NCBI GenBank assembly: GCA_937910785.1
Contig: CALDLG010000077.1
Location: 1-56,356 of the forward strand
DNA length: 56,356 nt
Reading direction: 5' to 3'
Origin: an uncultured Lachnospiraceae bacterium
GTDB taxonomy: Bacteria; Bacillota; Clostridia; Lachnospirales; Lachnospiraceae
Positions 1 through 9,386 of this stretch are shown piece after piece. Below the pieces are notes generated by a model. That model searched no databases. It had not been told where the DNA came from and saw nothing but the letters and a program-made list of their open reading frames with translations. Position numbers and translations under genes: made by a program. How positions within the stretch are numbered: the first letter of the stretch is position 1; each line of letters begins with the position of its first letter.

Positions 1-2
1 TC

Positions 3-953
3 CTTTATGGTAAAAGTATGTTCTATACGTTTCTGTTTTTTTGCCTTATTGAAACAGTGTGTTCTTTTCGATTGAGGCAACGCTTAGGCAAGCTGCAAAT
101 AAGGGAGCTGATGTATGAAAGAAACCGTAATCAGGACGTAAAAAATGCAGGAAACTATAAAAAATGGGGCATTATTTTCTTTTTGTGTTTTTTGTGCCTG
201 ATTTGTTGCGTTTACGGCATTGTTTTTTTGCCGGAAATTTATATTGTTTATCCTGTATCTGTTGCAGCAATACCTTTGCTAATATCTGTCTTTGCCTTTT
301 ACAAATGGGTGTTTGGATATTTATATGCGTACAGACGAATGAAATCCGTCAGGTTATATCAAAAAGACAGACTGTATATTACGGGAAATGTAACATCAAA
401 TTTCAAAACGACTGCTATGGTTAATGCTATTTTTTGCATATGCTTTTTATTTTCCGGGTGTTCTTTTGTGACTGGAATATTGATGTTACAGCCGGAATTT
501 CAGCTTTTTGATACGGCTATGCGGCAGTGGATGGGAACTTCACAAATAAGTATCTGCATCATGTTTCTGGTTATTTATTTTTCAATATTATCTTTGCAGC
601 AGATTATAGAGGTCAGGCAAACTTCAAAAAGCAATCAGATAATGTACTGTATGGGAAAAAGTAATAAGCAGATAGCAAGACTGATGAATCAGCAGACAGC
701 AATTAAATTGACCTCACCAATGATCATGGCTTTATTAATTATCTTATTCTGTTTACCGCTACTGAATGGAAAAATGAACTTCATATTGCCAGCTTCTTTG
801 CATAATATTCTGCTCAAATTAACGGGTGCATTTGGGGCGTGTATTGTGGTTTTTTATATTTGCTATTTTGGAATTGTAAGCGCTATGAGCAAACGGTATA
901 TTTATCCGATTGAAAGCCACCAAAACTATCGAAGAAATTTTACTGGCTGTTAA
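3..953 (+). CDS. FtsX-like ABC transporter permease, 5' part outside window
   Basis: The reading frame is open to the left edge with no stop before the first ATG at 18, so this is probably the C-terminal part of a longer permease. The visible 316 residues carry about six hydrophobic helices. The stretch with ILSLQQIIEVRQTS followed by a GKSNKQIARLMNQQ region matches the conserved cytoplasmic loop of FtsX/BceB-type permeases, in which a residue pattern like KLG-x-K-x2-I-x-K follows a membrane helix. Such permeases work with a separate ATPase, often in export or detoxification of peptides; that partner would lie upstream, outside the window. The gene is clearly AT-richer than all other genes here and uses A/T-ending codons, which suggests a different origin from the downstream DNA. 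The end is the TAA at 951-953. Confidence 0.7.
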   Translation, partial: LYGKSMFYTFLFFCLIETVCSFRLRQRLGKLQIRELMYERNRNQDVKNAGNYKKWGIIFFLCFLCLICCVYGIVFLPEIYIVYPVSVAAIPLLISVFAFYKWVFGYLYAYRRMKSVRLYQKDRLYITGNVTSNFKTTAMVNAIFCICFLFSGCSFVTGILMLQPEFQLFDTAMRQWMGTSQISICIMFLVIYFSILSLQQIIEVRQTSKSNQIMYCMGKSNKQIARLMNQQTAIKLTSPMIMALLIILFCLPLLNGKMNFILPASLHNILLKLTGAFGACIVVFYICYFGIVSAMSKRYIYPIESHQNYRRNFTGC

Positions 954-1038
954 TCTACCGCATTGATGATGATGTCCCGGTGGTGACACCGGCCCGTACC
1001 GGAACACACATCCACTTATTCGGGAAATGACATACAGG

Positions 1039-1073
1039 CCGCCGTTTGGGAAACGCCCTGAACGGCGGTTTTT
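1039..1073 (+). terminator. Rho-independent terminator
   Basis: Arms CCGCCGTT (1039-1046) and AACGGCGG (1061-1068) form a perfect 8-bp GC-rich stem with a 14-nt loop, followed directly by TTTTT. It would end transcription coming from the permease at the left edge, or from the gene whose remnant lies at 957-1030. Confidence 0.85.
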
Positions 1074-1248
1074 CATGCCCCATGCACTCCCGCTTCTCAA
1101 ATATCTGAAATTCGATTATTATGGCAATCGGCACAAACATCTGAAAAAGATACTTGCTTATATGAAGTATCCCTTTCCATTTCTTTTTCCGGTACAGGTA
1201 TTTTTATCTTGACTTTGCATATTATATGGTGTAGAGTTTATATATGTT

Positions 1249-1273
1249 ATATGTAGTTTTTAAAACTACATAT
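1249..1273. promoter_or_regulatory. 25-bp palindrome, possible operator
   Basis: Arms ATATGTAGTTTT (1249-1260) and AAAACTACATAT (1262-1273) are perfect inverted repeats around a single T. The AT-rich stem lacks a following T run, so a dimeric repressor site is more likely than a terminator. It lies 111 bp before the TrhA gene, and no regulator gene is adjacent in the window. Confidence 0.5.
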
Positions 1274-1383
1274 CAAAGTAGCAATGTTTCCAGCTATACC
1301 GCACTACATGAATCACTACGGACGATTAATAAAATTTCCGGCAGTATGACCATTATCATGGCATACTGCCATATAAGAAAGGC

Positions 1384-2046
1384 ATGGTGGTCTATATGCA
1401 AATAACGATTCGCGAACCCGGAAGCGCAATTACTCATTTCATCGGCATGATGCTGGCGGTCTTCGCCTCAACGCCTCTTCTGATCAAAGCTGCCGTATCA
1501 GACGGTTTTACCGCCTTCTTCTCAATGACGATTTTTATGTTCAGCATGATCGCCTTATATGGCGCGAGCGCGCTTTATCACAGCGTCATGGTCAAAGACC
1601 GGCTTTTGAAGGTTTTCCGCAAAATTGACCATATGATGATCTTCGTACTGATCGCCGGTTCCTACACACCGGTCTGTCTGATCGTTCTTGGCGGCAGGCC
1701 CGGATACACGCTGTTGGCCGTTGTCTGGACCATCGCCATTGTCGGCATGCTCATTAAAGCCTTTTGGATCACCTGTCCGAAATGGTTTTCTTCGATCATT
1801 TACATCTCTATGGGATGGGTCTGTCTGGGCGTTTTCGGACAGTTATGGAATACACTGCCGCACAGCGCATTTCTCTGGCTGTTGGCAGGCGGTATTATCT
1901 ACACGGCCGGCGGTATTATTTATGCACTGAAGCTGCCGCTTTTTAACAACAGACACCGCTATTTCGGTTCCCATGAAATATTCCATCTGTTCGTGATGGG
2001 CGGGAGCTTTTGTCATTTTGTTTTTATGTACCTGTATGTAGCATAG
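1384..2046 (+). CDS. trhA: TrhA/hemolysin-III family membrane protein (PAQR superfamily)
   Basis: The 220-residue protein has seven predicted membrane helices. Family signatures are the N-terminal REPGSAITHFIG segment, ALYGASALYHS in the second helix region, KIDHMMIFVLIAGSYTP, and the C-terminal FGSHEIFHLFVMGGSFCHF. The His residues of these segments match the metal-binding pattern of PAQR proteins. Members have been named hemolysin III but are now linked to membrane lipid or fluidity homeostasis in bacteria; the exact activity is not shown by sequence. An ATG at 1396 is an alternative start: GGTGG lies just before it, the REP motif then sits near the N terminus as usual, and AAGAAAGG at 1375-1382 is too close to 1384. 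It is a single gene, convergent with the GLUG protein gene. Confidence 0.9.
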   Translation: MVVYMQITIREPGSAITHFIGMMLAVFASTPLLIKAAVSDGFTAFFSMTIFMFSMIALYGASALYHSVMVKDRLLKVFRKIDHMMIFVLIAGSYTPVCLIVLGGRPGYTLLAVVWTIAIVGMLIKAFWITCPKWFSSIIYISMGWVCLGVFGQLWNTLPHSAFLWLLAGGIIYTAGGIIYALKLPLFNNRHRYFGSHEIFHLFVMGGSFCHFVFMYLYVA

Positions 2047-2080
2047 GGGGTTTTCAGGCATATTTTCGGAAAACGCTGTC

Positions 2081-5000
2081 TTACGGACGCTTCTTTTGCC
2101 TTTTCTTTTTCCCAATCAGGATTCCGAACAGAAGTAAAATACCGGCTCCGCCTGCGGCAAAGAAAATCCATGTACCGTCTTTCTCTCCTGATACCATACA
2201 ATACGCTGCGGATGCTCCGGCCATTTTCACCTGAATATACTGTCCGTATTCCTTATAACCGACCTCCTTCCAGACTCCGTCAACCAGCCCGAATACGGTG
2301 TCTGTTTTGTCATAAGGATTCAGAAGACGTATGTCCGATACGGTATCGTCTGTCAGATCTCCGCCATCCACACGGATTTCATAAACGACGGATTCTGCCT
2401 TTCGGTTCACCTCTTCTTTCGTTCTCTGCGCCGTATATTCCGTCATGGACGCGTTTAATACCGCCTCATCCGTAAATATTCCTTCGATATACGCACATGG
2501 CTTCCCCTGATTTCCGGTATCTTCTGCCGCCGTAGTCCCTTTTTCCACACTGGTCAGGGTCGTAATCGTATCACAGTATTCCGCCACCAGTGTAATGTTC
2601 CCTTCCATCTTCATATCGGTAACATCCGGCCATTTTCCATAGCTTCCCGGAACATGCGGTGCCTGCGGAAATTCAATTTCCGAAAGCGATCTTCCATACC
2701 TCACCTCAATCCGGTCCACCACCTTATCGTTTGCCACAAAAGTAAGCTGTAAATGTCGATACTGCATAGGCAGTCCCTCCGCTGCCAGCAGCTCGGTGTA
2801 TGCAACCGGCTCCGCAGCTCCCGCATAGCTTATTTCATCGATACCTTTTAAGGCGCCCTCCACAAAGAAATTATTTTCTATATTCTCTCCGAATCCCAGC
2901 CGTTCATCCTCTTCCGCTTCCAGCCAGCCGGCGATTGCGCCTTTTCGTACCGCATCTTCATTGATCAGCGTCATCGCATGACAGTTTCTGATTTTCGTAC
3001 CGGCTCCGGCAATTCCTCCCACATATCGGGAACCCTTTAATGAAGTCAGCGACCAGCAGTTCCTGATCAGGGCAAGCGATTCCCCGCAGATACCGCCGAC
3101 ATATTCTCCTTCCGTACTTTCCACGCTTCCGTATGCTTCGCAGTCCGTAACAATGCCGAGATTCATATACCCGACGATTCCACCTGCCCCGTCTTTCTTG
3201 GCCGTAATCTGTCCGTTATTCTCACAGTCTGTCAGAATACATCTCGTAAGATAACGGCTTCCAAAAGAACGATTTACGCTTCCGGCCGCATTTCCTTCCG
3301 GATCTTCTTCGTCGATGGCCATGGAGCCCGCAATTCCTCCGATATTAATATCGCCTTTTACGATACCGTTATTAACGGCCCTTTCCACCTTTCCTGCCGT
3401 ACTTGCTTCAATGTCCTCTTCCGAAATATCCTCATATCCATTCCCGTCAAAATACAGTTCCTCCACATCATCGATCCGTTCCACGAACAGCTGGAAAATA
3501 TAGTTGACCTGATCGTTCACGGCATGCATATCCGCTTCCAGAATATCGGAATGAACATCCAGGTCATCGTTGATCTGACCCGCATATGTGGTAATGGCAT
3601 TCAGCTGATCAAACAGACCGTTCACGGATTCATCCATTTCATAACTAAGCCCTGCAAACTGAATATCAAACTTTCCGGTCACATATACGATCGTCGAGCG
3701 CACTCTGTCAAAAGCGGAGTCCAGGCCCGCAAATACATCCTCCAGATCTTCGGACACCACCTGAAGCTCCACATCCGCCTTTTTCAACGCTTCTTCCATA
3801 TAAGGAGTCATCACATTGGATATGGAAGCCAGATCGCTGAGAATATAAGAGAGCGTACTTCCGGCATCGGACAGTTCCTGTGCCAGATCGAGAATATATC
3901 CTATCAATATCTCCCCGTCCCCGCCATCCTTAATCTCATCCCATGTTCTGCCGTTCACAAACCGATTGATTCTATCCATCGTATCGGAAACATTCTGCAT
4001 CTGTGTCTTCAACAGGCTGATATTCTCACTCAGATTATCCCTGGAAGCGCTTACTGCCGCAGAATCCGTACCTGCTTCAAAAGTAATCCTGATTCTCACC
4101 GGCGTCTGCGAACCGTTCAGATCGACTTCGTAAACATATGCGCCCGCACTTTTCCCGGAAACCGTCAGGCTGTTTCCGGCTGCATCGACTGCCGTCGGAT
4201 GGTCTTTTTCCGCATAACCCGCATTCGGCCTCACATGCAAAGTAAGTTTATTTCCCGATATACTGTAATCCGCCTTGCCTCCTGCATTAGATTCCAATAT
4301 AATTCCTGCTTTGACAAAATCGACATCAACCGTTACATCGGTATCCGGCATCGTAAACTCATAAGCCCGGCCATTCAGCTTCTCCGTCGGAATGATCTCC
4401 CCGGTTCCCGCCATAATATGTACCAATGCCTGGCTTCCTTCGTCCGGCTGCACATTGACAACTACAACATCGCCCCCAAAAGCATTTTGGGTACTTTCCT
4501 CCGCTCCGTTTTTCCGAATCGTAATCACGGATTCCACATCGGATGCAGCCGATGCGCGGCCGCTCAAACCATCCGATGCGCTGACGAGCTTCCGGAAAGA
4601 ATGATCATTACTGCCTGATTCACCTCCAACCGCTGCCTGTATGTTATCAGCCGCATCATTTGCGCCCTCCTCCTCAGACGGCACATTTCCTTCCGTATCG
4701 ATCTCTCCGTTCCCCACCGAAGAATCAGTGCCGGATGTATTACCCGCTTCGCCCCCCGCAGACGGTTCAGCGCCGGGCGTATTTCCCGCGCCCTCCTCCG
4801 CCGAATCATCACCGGCCGCATCATTCATACTTCCATTCACAGATGGTGCGTCTCCGGCCGCATCCTCCGAAGGCAACGCATCTCCGGGCGTATCGTCCGC
4901 TCCATCGGTATCCTCAGGCACTGCCGCATCTTCTATGCCGGCCTCTCCCACGTCATTGACTCCGCTTTCCTGCGTATTCCCCTGACTGCCGTTATCACTC

Positions 5001-6703
5001 TTTGAACCGGTCCGGGTCACCATAATGGATAAGCTGCCGTCTCCCGCGCCTGATATCACATTGCCGTCATATACAAATTCTGTCTTCACTACGACATTTT
5101 CGGAAGGCATAACAAAGGTATATTCCGTATCACTGAGCATGGTCAGGTCCACCGTCGCTTTTGACGCGTCGGATGCACTGATATAGCTCAGTTTATACCC
5201 TTCCGACGGCGACACCGTGAGCGTGACCGCATCGCCCTCCGAAGGCTGCGCGCTGTCCGCATAGACTTCTCCGCCCACGCCTGATACAAGCGACAGACGT
5301 GCATGCGCCGTTTCATCGTATCTCGTATCTTCGGCCTTTCCGTTTAAATCAAGCGCGTCGGCCAGTCTGCCGAGCGCATCTGCCGTTTTGTTCATGCCCT
5401 CTATCGCAAAGGATACATCATCCGCGATATACGGCACCTGCTCCATGCAGTAACGCATCCGATCCGCCGCTTCATTGACCGCGGAGACATTTTCGTCGAT
5501 AAAATCCGTCGTCTGACCTGCAATCGAATCCGCATTTTTTATCGCTTCATCCGAATGGCTGCGCAGCGTGTCGAAGTCCGCACTCACCGTATCCTGCGTT
5601 TTTCCGGCATCATCCAGAAAAACATCCACCAGATCATGAAGCCGCCATACCGCTTCCGAAAGGGATTCCGCCTCTTCCACGCTGATGTATGGCTCCATCT
5701 GTCCGACGATGCCCCCCACATCCTTTCTGCCGTATACGGAACCGTTATTACTGCAAAAGATTACCTGTCCCGACTGTCTTCCCACGATACCGCCGATATT
5801 GTAACCGTTGTGTTCATAGCCCACCACGCCTTCATTACTGCAATTCATTACAAGTCCTCCGGAGTATCCCGCAATGCCGCCGATATCCGTTCCACTGATC
5901 AGCTTCCGCTCCGACAGATCCTCCAACAGCCACTGAAGCCCTTCCTCGTCTTCCTCTTCCAGCCAGGAACTGTCACTGTTAATGCCGGCTTTGTTCGTAC
6001 AGTTCCGAATTGTTCCGTAATTGCCGCCTGCAATGCCGCCCGCCCTGTCATATCCGGTCACGGAACCGATTACGCAGCAGCTGCTGATCGTTCCGGTACT
6101 CTCGTTTTCGCCCGCAATACCGCCTGTTTCCGATCTTCCTTCCACTCTTCCCGAAAACGTACATTCCAGAATCCAGCCTCCGTTGATCCCACAGAAGCCG
6201 CCCGTACATTTTTCTTCGTTTTCGGCCTCGACCCATCCCGATATCGTCAGGTTCTGCACGATACCGGTCGATGTAATACAGCGGAAAAATCCGTCCGCAT
6301 AGCCGGAACCGACATAATGAAGATCGGTAATCGCATGCCCGTTTCCGTTGAAGGTCCCCGCAAATATCGGAATCGGTTCAAAATCAATTCCCGCAAGAGA
6401 AATATCTGCCTGCAATTCGATCATTTTATCTGCGGACCAAAGGTCCGTTTCGCATTTCGCCGCCACTTCCAACAGATCTTCGGCCGTTCTTACCTGAATG
6501 ACTTCTTTTCCTTCCGCTGAAAAAATGGGAGCCGCCTCACTGACCTCCTGCGCTGTTTCTGCATTTTCGTCTGATTCCGCCACCTGCGTTGTCTCTTTCT
6601 TCGCCTCTTTTGCAAAGACCACGCCATCCGACATAAGTGTCATAATCAGGGCAGGAACAAGAACAGTGCAAAGAATTATATATCCGCTTTTCTTCTTCAT
6701 CAC
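2081..6703 (-). CDS. Large secreted, membrane-anchored GLUG-repeat and coiled-coil protein
   Basis: The 1540-residue protein begins with a signal peptide (about residues 1-31, ending VVFA). Residues about 130-345 hold GLUG-type repeats, with recurring GGIAG or GGIVG followed by a turn and NC. Next come a helical segment (about 345-460), a beta domain with a GEVYADSA and SPSEGY pattern like bacterial repeat domains, and an acidic Gly/Ala/Ser/Asp/Glu linker (about 560-700). Two more beta domains, a second helical segment (about 880-1090) and a second GLUG block (about 1110-1260) follow. The end is a membrane helix (WIFFAAGGAGILLLFGILIG) with a basic tail and no LPXTG. GLUG repeats occur in surface proteins; the helical parts recall YhgE/Pip-like spacers. 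The gene overlaps the upstream MMPL transporter by 4 bp, so the two products are probably translationally coupled and may work together at the cell surface. The function is not known. Confidence 0.85.
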   Translation of the reverse strand: MMKKKSGYIILCTVLVPALIMTLMSDGVVFAKEAKKETTQVAESDENAETAQEVSEAAPIFSAEGKEVIQVRTAEDLLEVAAKCETDLWSADKMIELQADISLAGIDFEPIPIFAGTFNGNGHAITDLHYVGSGYADGFFRCITSTGIVQNLTISGWVEAENEEKCTGGFCGINGGWILECTFSGRVEGRSETGGIAGENESTGTISSCCVIGSVTGYDRAGGIAGGNYGTIRNCTNKAGINSDSSWLEEEDEEGLQWLLEDLSERKLISGTDIGGIAGYSGGLVMNCSNEGVVGYEHNGYNIGGIVGRQSGQVIFCSNNGSVYGRKDVGGIVGQMEPYISVEEAESLSEAVWRLHDLVDVFLDDAGKTQDTVSADFDTLRSHSDEAIKNADSIAGQTTDFIDENVSAVNEAADRMRYCMEQVPYIADDVSFAIEGMNKTADALGRLADALDLNGKAEDTRYDETAHARLSLVSGVGGEVYADSAQPSEGDAVTLTVSPSEGYKLSYISASDASKATVDLTMLSDTEYTFVMPSENVVVKTEFVYDGNVISGAGDGSLSIMVTRTGSKSDNGSQGNTQESGVNDVGEAGIEDAAVPEDTDGADDTPGDALPSEDAAGDAPSVNGSMNDAAGDDSAEEGAGNTPGAEPSAGGEAGNTSGTDSSVGNGEIDTEGNVPSEEEGANDAADNIQAAVGGESGSNDHSFRKLVSASDGLSGRASAASDVESVITIRKNGAEESTQNAFGGDVVVVNVQPDEGSQALVHIMAGTGEIIPTEKLNGRAYEFTMPDTDVTVDVDFVKAGIILESNAGGKADYSISGNKLTLHVRPNAGYAEKDHPTAVDAAGNSLTVSGKSAGAYVYEVDLNGSQTPVRIRITFEAGTDSAAVSASRDNLSENISLLKTQMQNVSDTMDRINRFVNGRTWDEIKDGGDGEILIGYILDLAQELSDAGSTLSYILSDLASISNVMTPYMEEALKKADVELQVVSEDLEDVFAGLDSAFDRVRSTIVYVTGKFDIQFAGLSYEMDESVNGLFDQLNAITTYAGQINDDLDVHSDILEADMHAVNDQVNYIFQLFVERIDDVEELYFDGNGYEDISEEDIEASTAGKVERAVNNGIVKGDINIGGIAGSMAIDEEDPEGNAAGSVNRSFGSRYLTRCILTDCENNGQITAKKDGAGGIVGYMNLGIVTDCEAYGSVESTEGEYVGGICGESLALIRNCWSLTSLKGSRYVGGIAGAGTKIRNCHAMTLINEDAVRKGAIAGWLEAEEDERLGFGENIENNFFVEGALKGIDEISYAGAAEPVAYTELLAAEGLPMQYRHLQLTFVANDKVVDRIEVRYGRSLSEIEFPQAPHVPGSYGKWPDVTDMKMEGNITLVAEYCDTITTLTSVEKGTTAAEDTGNQGKPCAYIEGIFTDEAVLNASMTEYTAQRTKEEVNRKAESVVYEIRVDGGDLTDDTVSDIRLLNPYDKTDTVFGLVDGVWKEVGYKEYGQYIQVKMAGASAAYCMVSGEKDGTWIFFAAGGAGILLLFGILIGKKKRQKKRP

Positions 6704-9246
6704 ACTTTATCCCCTTTCTTCTTTCCGCCGCTTTCATTTTGTTCTTCCATATCCGGTCCGCCGGATTTTTCACCGCTTCCGGCCTCAATCGCAGACACAG
6801 TATGATTCACCTCGTCAAACGGTATCATATCTCCCATTTCCACGATGGCATTGATTTCACCGCGGACGATACCATGAATTTCACCGATTACGATACCGTT
6901 TACCTGTCCCCGGATTTTTCCGTTGACGCTGACAAATCCGACAGCCTTCTGCGTCATAACCGGCATGGAAACGGTAAAGGATGTTTTATCGATAATCTTT
7001 TCCCCAAGCAGAAGAATCTGCGGCAGAATAAACATAACGATAAAAATCGAAATAAAGGTACCCCGGCCAAGACATTGTCCGATCCCCGCAATAGCCGCCT
7101 CGGAGGTCATCTGTCCAATCAGTACGCCGGCAATGGCCAGCATGGAACCGGATGTAATAATCGTTGGAAAGGCAAAATTCATCGTCTCGATAATTGCTTC
7201 TTTTTTGCTCATTTTCTCTTTCAGTTCCATGAACCGCCCGGAAATAACGATCGCATAGTCGATATTCGCACCCATCTGAATCGAGCTGACGATCAGATAG
7301 CTCATAAAAAACAGATTGGATTTCATCAGCGCGGGGAAGGAAAAGTTGATCCAGATACTTCCCTGAATGACCATGATCAGGAGCACCGGCATTCCCGCGG
7401 ACTTGAATGTAAAGAGAAGAACCGCCAGCACCGCAAGAATGGATACCACATTTACTACCGTATTGTCTCTGGAAAAAGTCTTGCACAAATCGTACTGGCT
7501 TGTGGATTCTCCGACGACAAGAATCGTCCCTTCCTCATAATATTTTCGGGCCATCTCATGCATCTCATCCAGAAAGGCAAAGGTTTCCTCTCCTTCCTCC
7601 GGCAGATTCAGGTAAATGAGCATACGACTGTATTCCCCTCCCTGCAGCTGCTCTTTGGCAATATTCATCTGATGCCAGGCATTCTCCAGCGTATCCATCA
7701 GATCGTCCTCCAGTGTCACATATCCCTCTTCCACCTCTTCATACAGAAACATGATCATATCGATTAACGGCACGCTGTAGGTGGAAATACCGCTCACCAG
7801 CTTGGCATAATTCTCATCATTGACCGCATAGGCCATATAGAGCAGTTCCGCCACTTCATAGTCCAGCTCCAAAAGCTCGGAAAACTGTCTTGCCGAAAGC
7901 TTATCCGTCAGCATATAACCATCCATCGCCTCCGTATTGGACAGCCCCATGGAAAAATCCACTTCCTCCCGCGCATCCAAATCCCGGAGCAGTTTACTTT
8001 CCTTTTCATAATTTCCTGCAGGAACGATCAATGCCACAAAATTACTTTCCCCGAAACTTTCCGCGATCATATTGTCCGCGATCTGATACTGGTTTAACAA
8101 CGGCGTTTTCAGCGTGCTGTAACCATATACATAAGGACAGTGTTTCTGCAGAATGAAAAAAACGACCAGTACCGCTGCAAACAGCGGCGGCACGAGAAAT
8201 CTCGTCCGGTGCGCGAATTTCCCGACAAACGGAATTTTCGGCACAAAATTTTTATGCACTGTTTTATCCATTAGATTTCCGAACAGGACGAGGAGTCCCG
8301 GCATCAGCAGAAACACCGACATCAGGCTTAAAAAAATTGCTTTAATCAGGCAGATTGCCATATCGCTTCCGATCCCGAACTGCATAAACATCATCGCGAT
8401 CAGACCGCCGATTGTCGTCAGGCTGGATGACGATATTTCCGGTATCGCTTTGCTCAGAGAAACGATCGCCGCATCCCGGATTGGCAGTGTGGCATGTTCT
8501 TCCTTATACCGGTTGCACAGGATGATCGCATAGTCGATAGAAAGCGCAAGCTGCAAAACCACCGTTACGGAATTGGACACAAAGGAAATCGTACCAAACA
8601 CAAAGTTCGTTCCCATGCTCAGAATTGCAGCCGACACGAATGTCAGTAACAGAACGGGAACCTCCGCCCACGTCTGGGAGGTCAGCAGAAGCACCGCAAC
8701 GACGATGATCGCAACCCAGACAACAATAACGCTCATCTCCGAAGCGATCGTCTCCGAGGACTGATCTCCAAGAGCGGTCGAAACATAAAAATCATACCCG
8801 CTCAGATATTCCTTCAATTCCTCTAACGCTTCCAGACATTTGTCATCCGTCTCATCATACTCGAAGGTAACATCGTACAACGCCGAAAAATGATTGTAAT
8901 GATCCTCCGTATTGTCAAACGCCAGCATTCCGACCGTATCCATTTCCCCAATCTCATCCGCCAGCTTCTGCGCCGCATCATACTCGATATTCGTCACCAT
9001 AATTCTGGCGGTCCCGTATGTAATAAACTGTTCCTCCATCAGATCCAGTCCGATGCACGTCTCCGCCGTATCCGGCAGATAAGCGGACAACTCGTTCTCC
9101 ACCTGTACCCAGTTTCTGGAAAACGCGGAAAAAATGATCAGTATCATGTAAATTAAAAAGAACAGGTTCCTCTTATCAACAATAAAACCGGAGATTTTTA
9201 TCATGATATTGGAATCCTGTTCCTCTGTCTGTTGTGATCCGCCCAC
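6700..9246 (-). CDS. MMPL/RND-superfamily transporter
   Basis: This 848-residue membrane protein has the RND half-repeat plan twice. One helix (about residues 27-47) is followed by an outside domain and five or six helices (about 170-335), then again a helix near 345-365, a large outside domain, and helices to about 740. The GTISFVSNSVTVVLQLALSIDYAI and MGANIDYAIVISGRF segments carry the paired Asp positions typical of MMPL helix 4 and helix 10. MMPL proteins export lipids or other hydrophobic molecules, or help envelope assembly, using the proton gradient. The GTG start is chosen because AAAGGAGG lies 8 nt before it; an ATG 14 codons later lacks such a site. After the last helix comes an unusual cytoplasmic tail with short G-x-I/V repeats (about 765-800) and a charged end. 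A promoter at 9321-9349 fits its own transcription start. Confidence 0.9.
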   Translation of the reverse strand: MGGSQQTEEQDSNIMIKISGFIVDKRNLFFLIYMILIIFSAFSRNWVQVENELSAYLPDTAETCIGLDLMEEQFITYGTARIMVTNIEYDAAQKLADEIGEMDTVGMLAFDNTEDHYNHFSALYDVTFEYDETDDKCLEALEELKEYLSGYDFYVSTALGDQSSETIASEMSVIVVWVAIIVVAVLLLTSQTWAEVPVLLLTFVSAAILSMGTNFVFGTISFVSNSVTVVLQLALSIDYAIILCNRYKEEHATLPIRDAAIVSLSKAIPEISSSSLTTIGGLIAMMFMQFGIGSDMAICLIKAIFLSLMSVFLLMPGLLVLFGNLMDKTVHKNFVPKIPFVGKFAHRTRFLVPPLFAAVLVVFFILQKHCPYVYGYSTLKTPLLNQYQIADNMIAESFGESNFVALIVPAGNYEKESKLLRDLDAREEVDFSMGLSNTEAMDGYMLTDKLSARQFSELLELDYEVAELLYMAYAVNDENYAKLVSGISTYSVPLIDMIMFLYEEVEEGYVTLEDDLMDTLENAWHQMNIAKEQLQGGEYSRMLIYLNLPEEGEETFAFLDEMHEMARKYYEEGTILVVGESTSQYDLCKTFSRDNTVVNVVSILAVLAVLLFTFKSAGMPVLLIMVIQGSIWINFSFPALMKSNLFFMSYLIVSSIQMGANIDYAIVISGRFMELKEKMSKKEAIIETMNFAFPTIITSGSMLAIAGVLIGQMTSEAAIAGIGQCLGRGTFISIFIVMFILPQILLLGEKIIDKTSFTVSMPVMTQKAVGFVSVNGKIRGQVNGIVIGEIHGIVRGEINAIVEMGDMIPFDEVNHTVSAIEAGSGEKSGGPDMEEQNESGGKKKGDKV

Positions 9247-9320
9247 AATGAACGCCTCCTTTACCCATGGAACGGATTACCATAAAAACCCGGACCGTTC
9301 CATTCGTCATCATGAGCATC

Positions 9321-9349
9321 ATTTTAAAATAGGGCGGGAGAAAAAACAA
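9321..9349 (-). promoter_or_regulatory. Sigma-A-type promoter for the MMPL/GLUG operon
   Basis: Read on the minus strand, TTGTTT (9349-9344) and TAAAAT (9326-9321) are separated by 17 bp. The site lies 75 bp before the GTG start of the MMPL gene and downstream of the histidine kinase stop. The transporter pair can therefore be expressed apart from the ABC/two-component operon. Confidence 0.55.
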
Positions 9350-9386
9350 TTTACAATCCTGCGTGTTTGTATAAATGCCGGCAGGA

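Larger units (their letters stand above)
954..1383. other. Intergenic stretch with coding remnant, terminator and palindrome
   Basis: This 430-bp stretch has no complete gene. On the plus strand, 957-1030 reads as a short open frame ending in VTPARTGTHIHLFGK and a TGA. Its codon use is GC-richer than the preceding permease, and it looks like the tail of a lost gene, though I cannot name it. A terminator follows at 1039-1073. Further right (about 1200-1290) the DNA becomes very AT-rich and holds a 25-bp palindrome centred at 1261. No convincing promoter for the gene at 1384 could be fixed. Confidence 0.4.

Noticed and set aside
3524..4618. A 364-codon plus-strand frame inside the GLUG protein gene
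   Set aside because: Antisense shadow without ribosome-binding site or family motif. The minus-strand frame has a signal peptide and repeats.
2081..6703. LPXTG-type sortase substrate reading of the GLUG protein
   Set aside because: The C-terminal end has a membrane helix and basic tail but no LPXTG-like motif before it. It is called a plain membrane anchor.
6739..7767. A 342-codon plus-strand frame inside the MMPL gene
   Set aside because: Antisense shadow; no motif, no start signal, His/Asn-rich composition.
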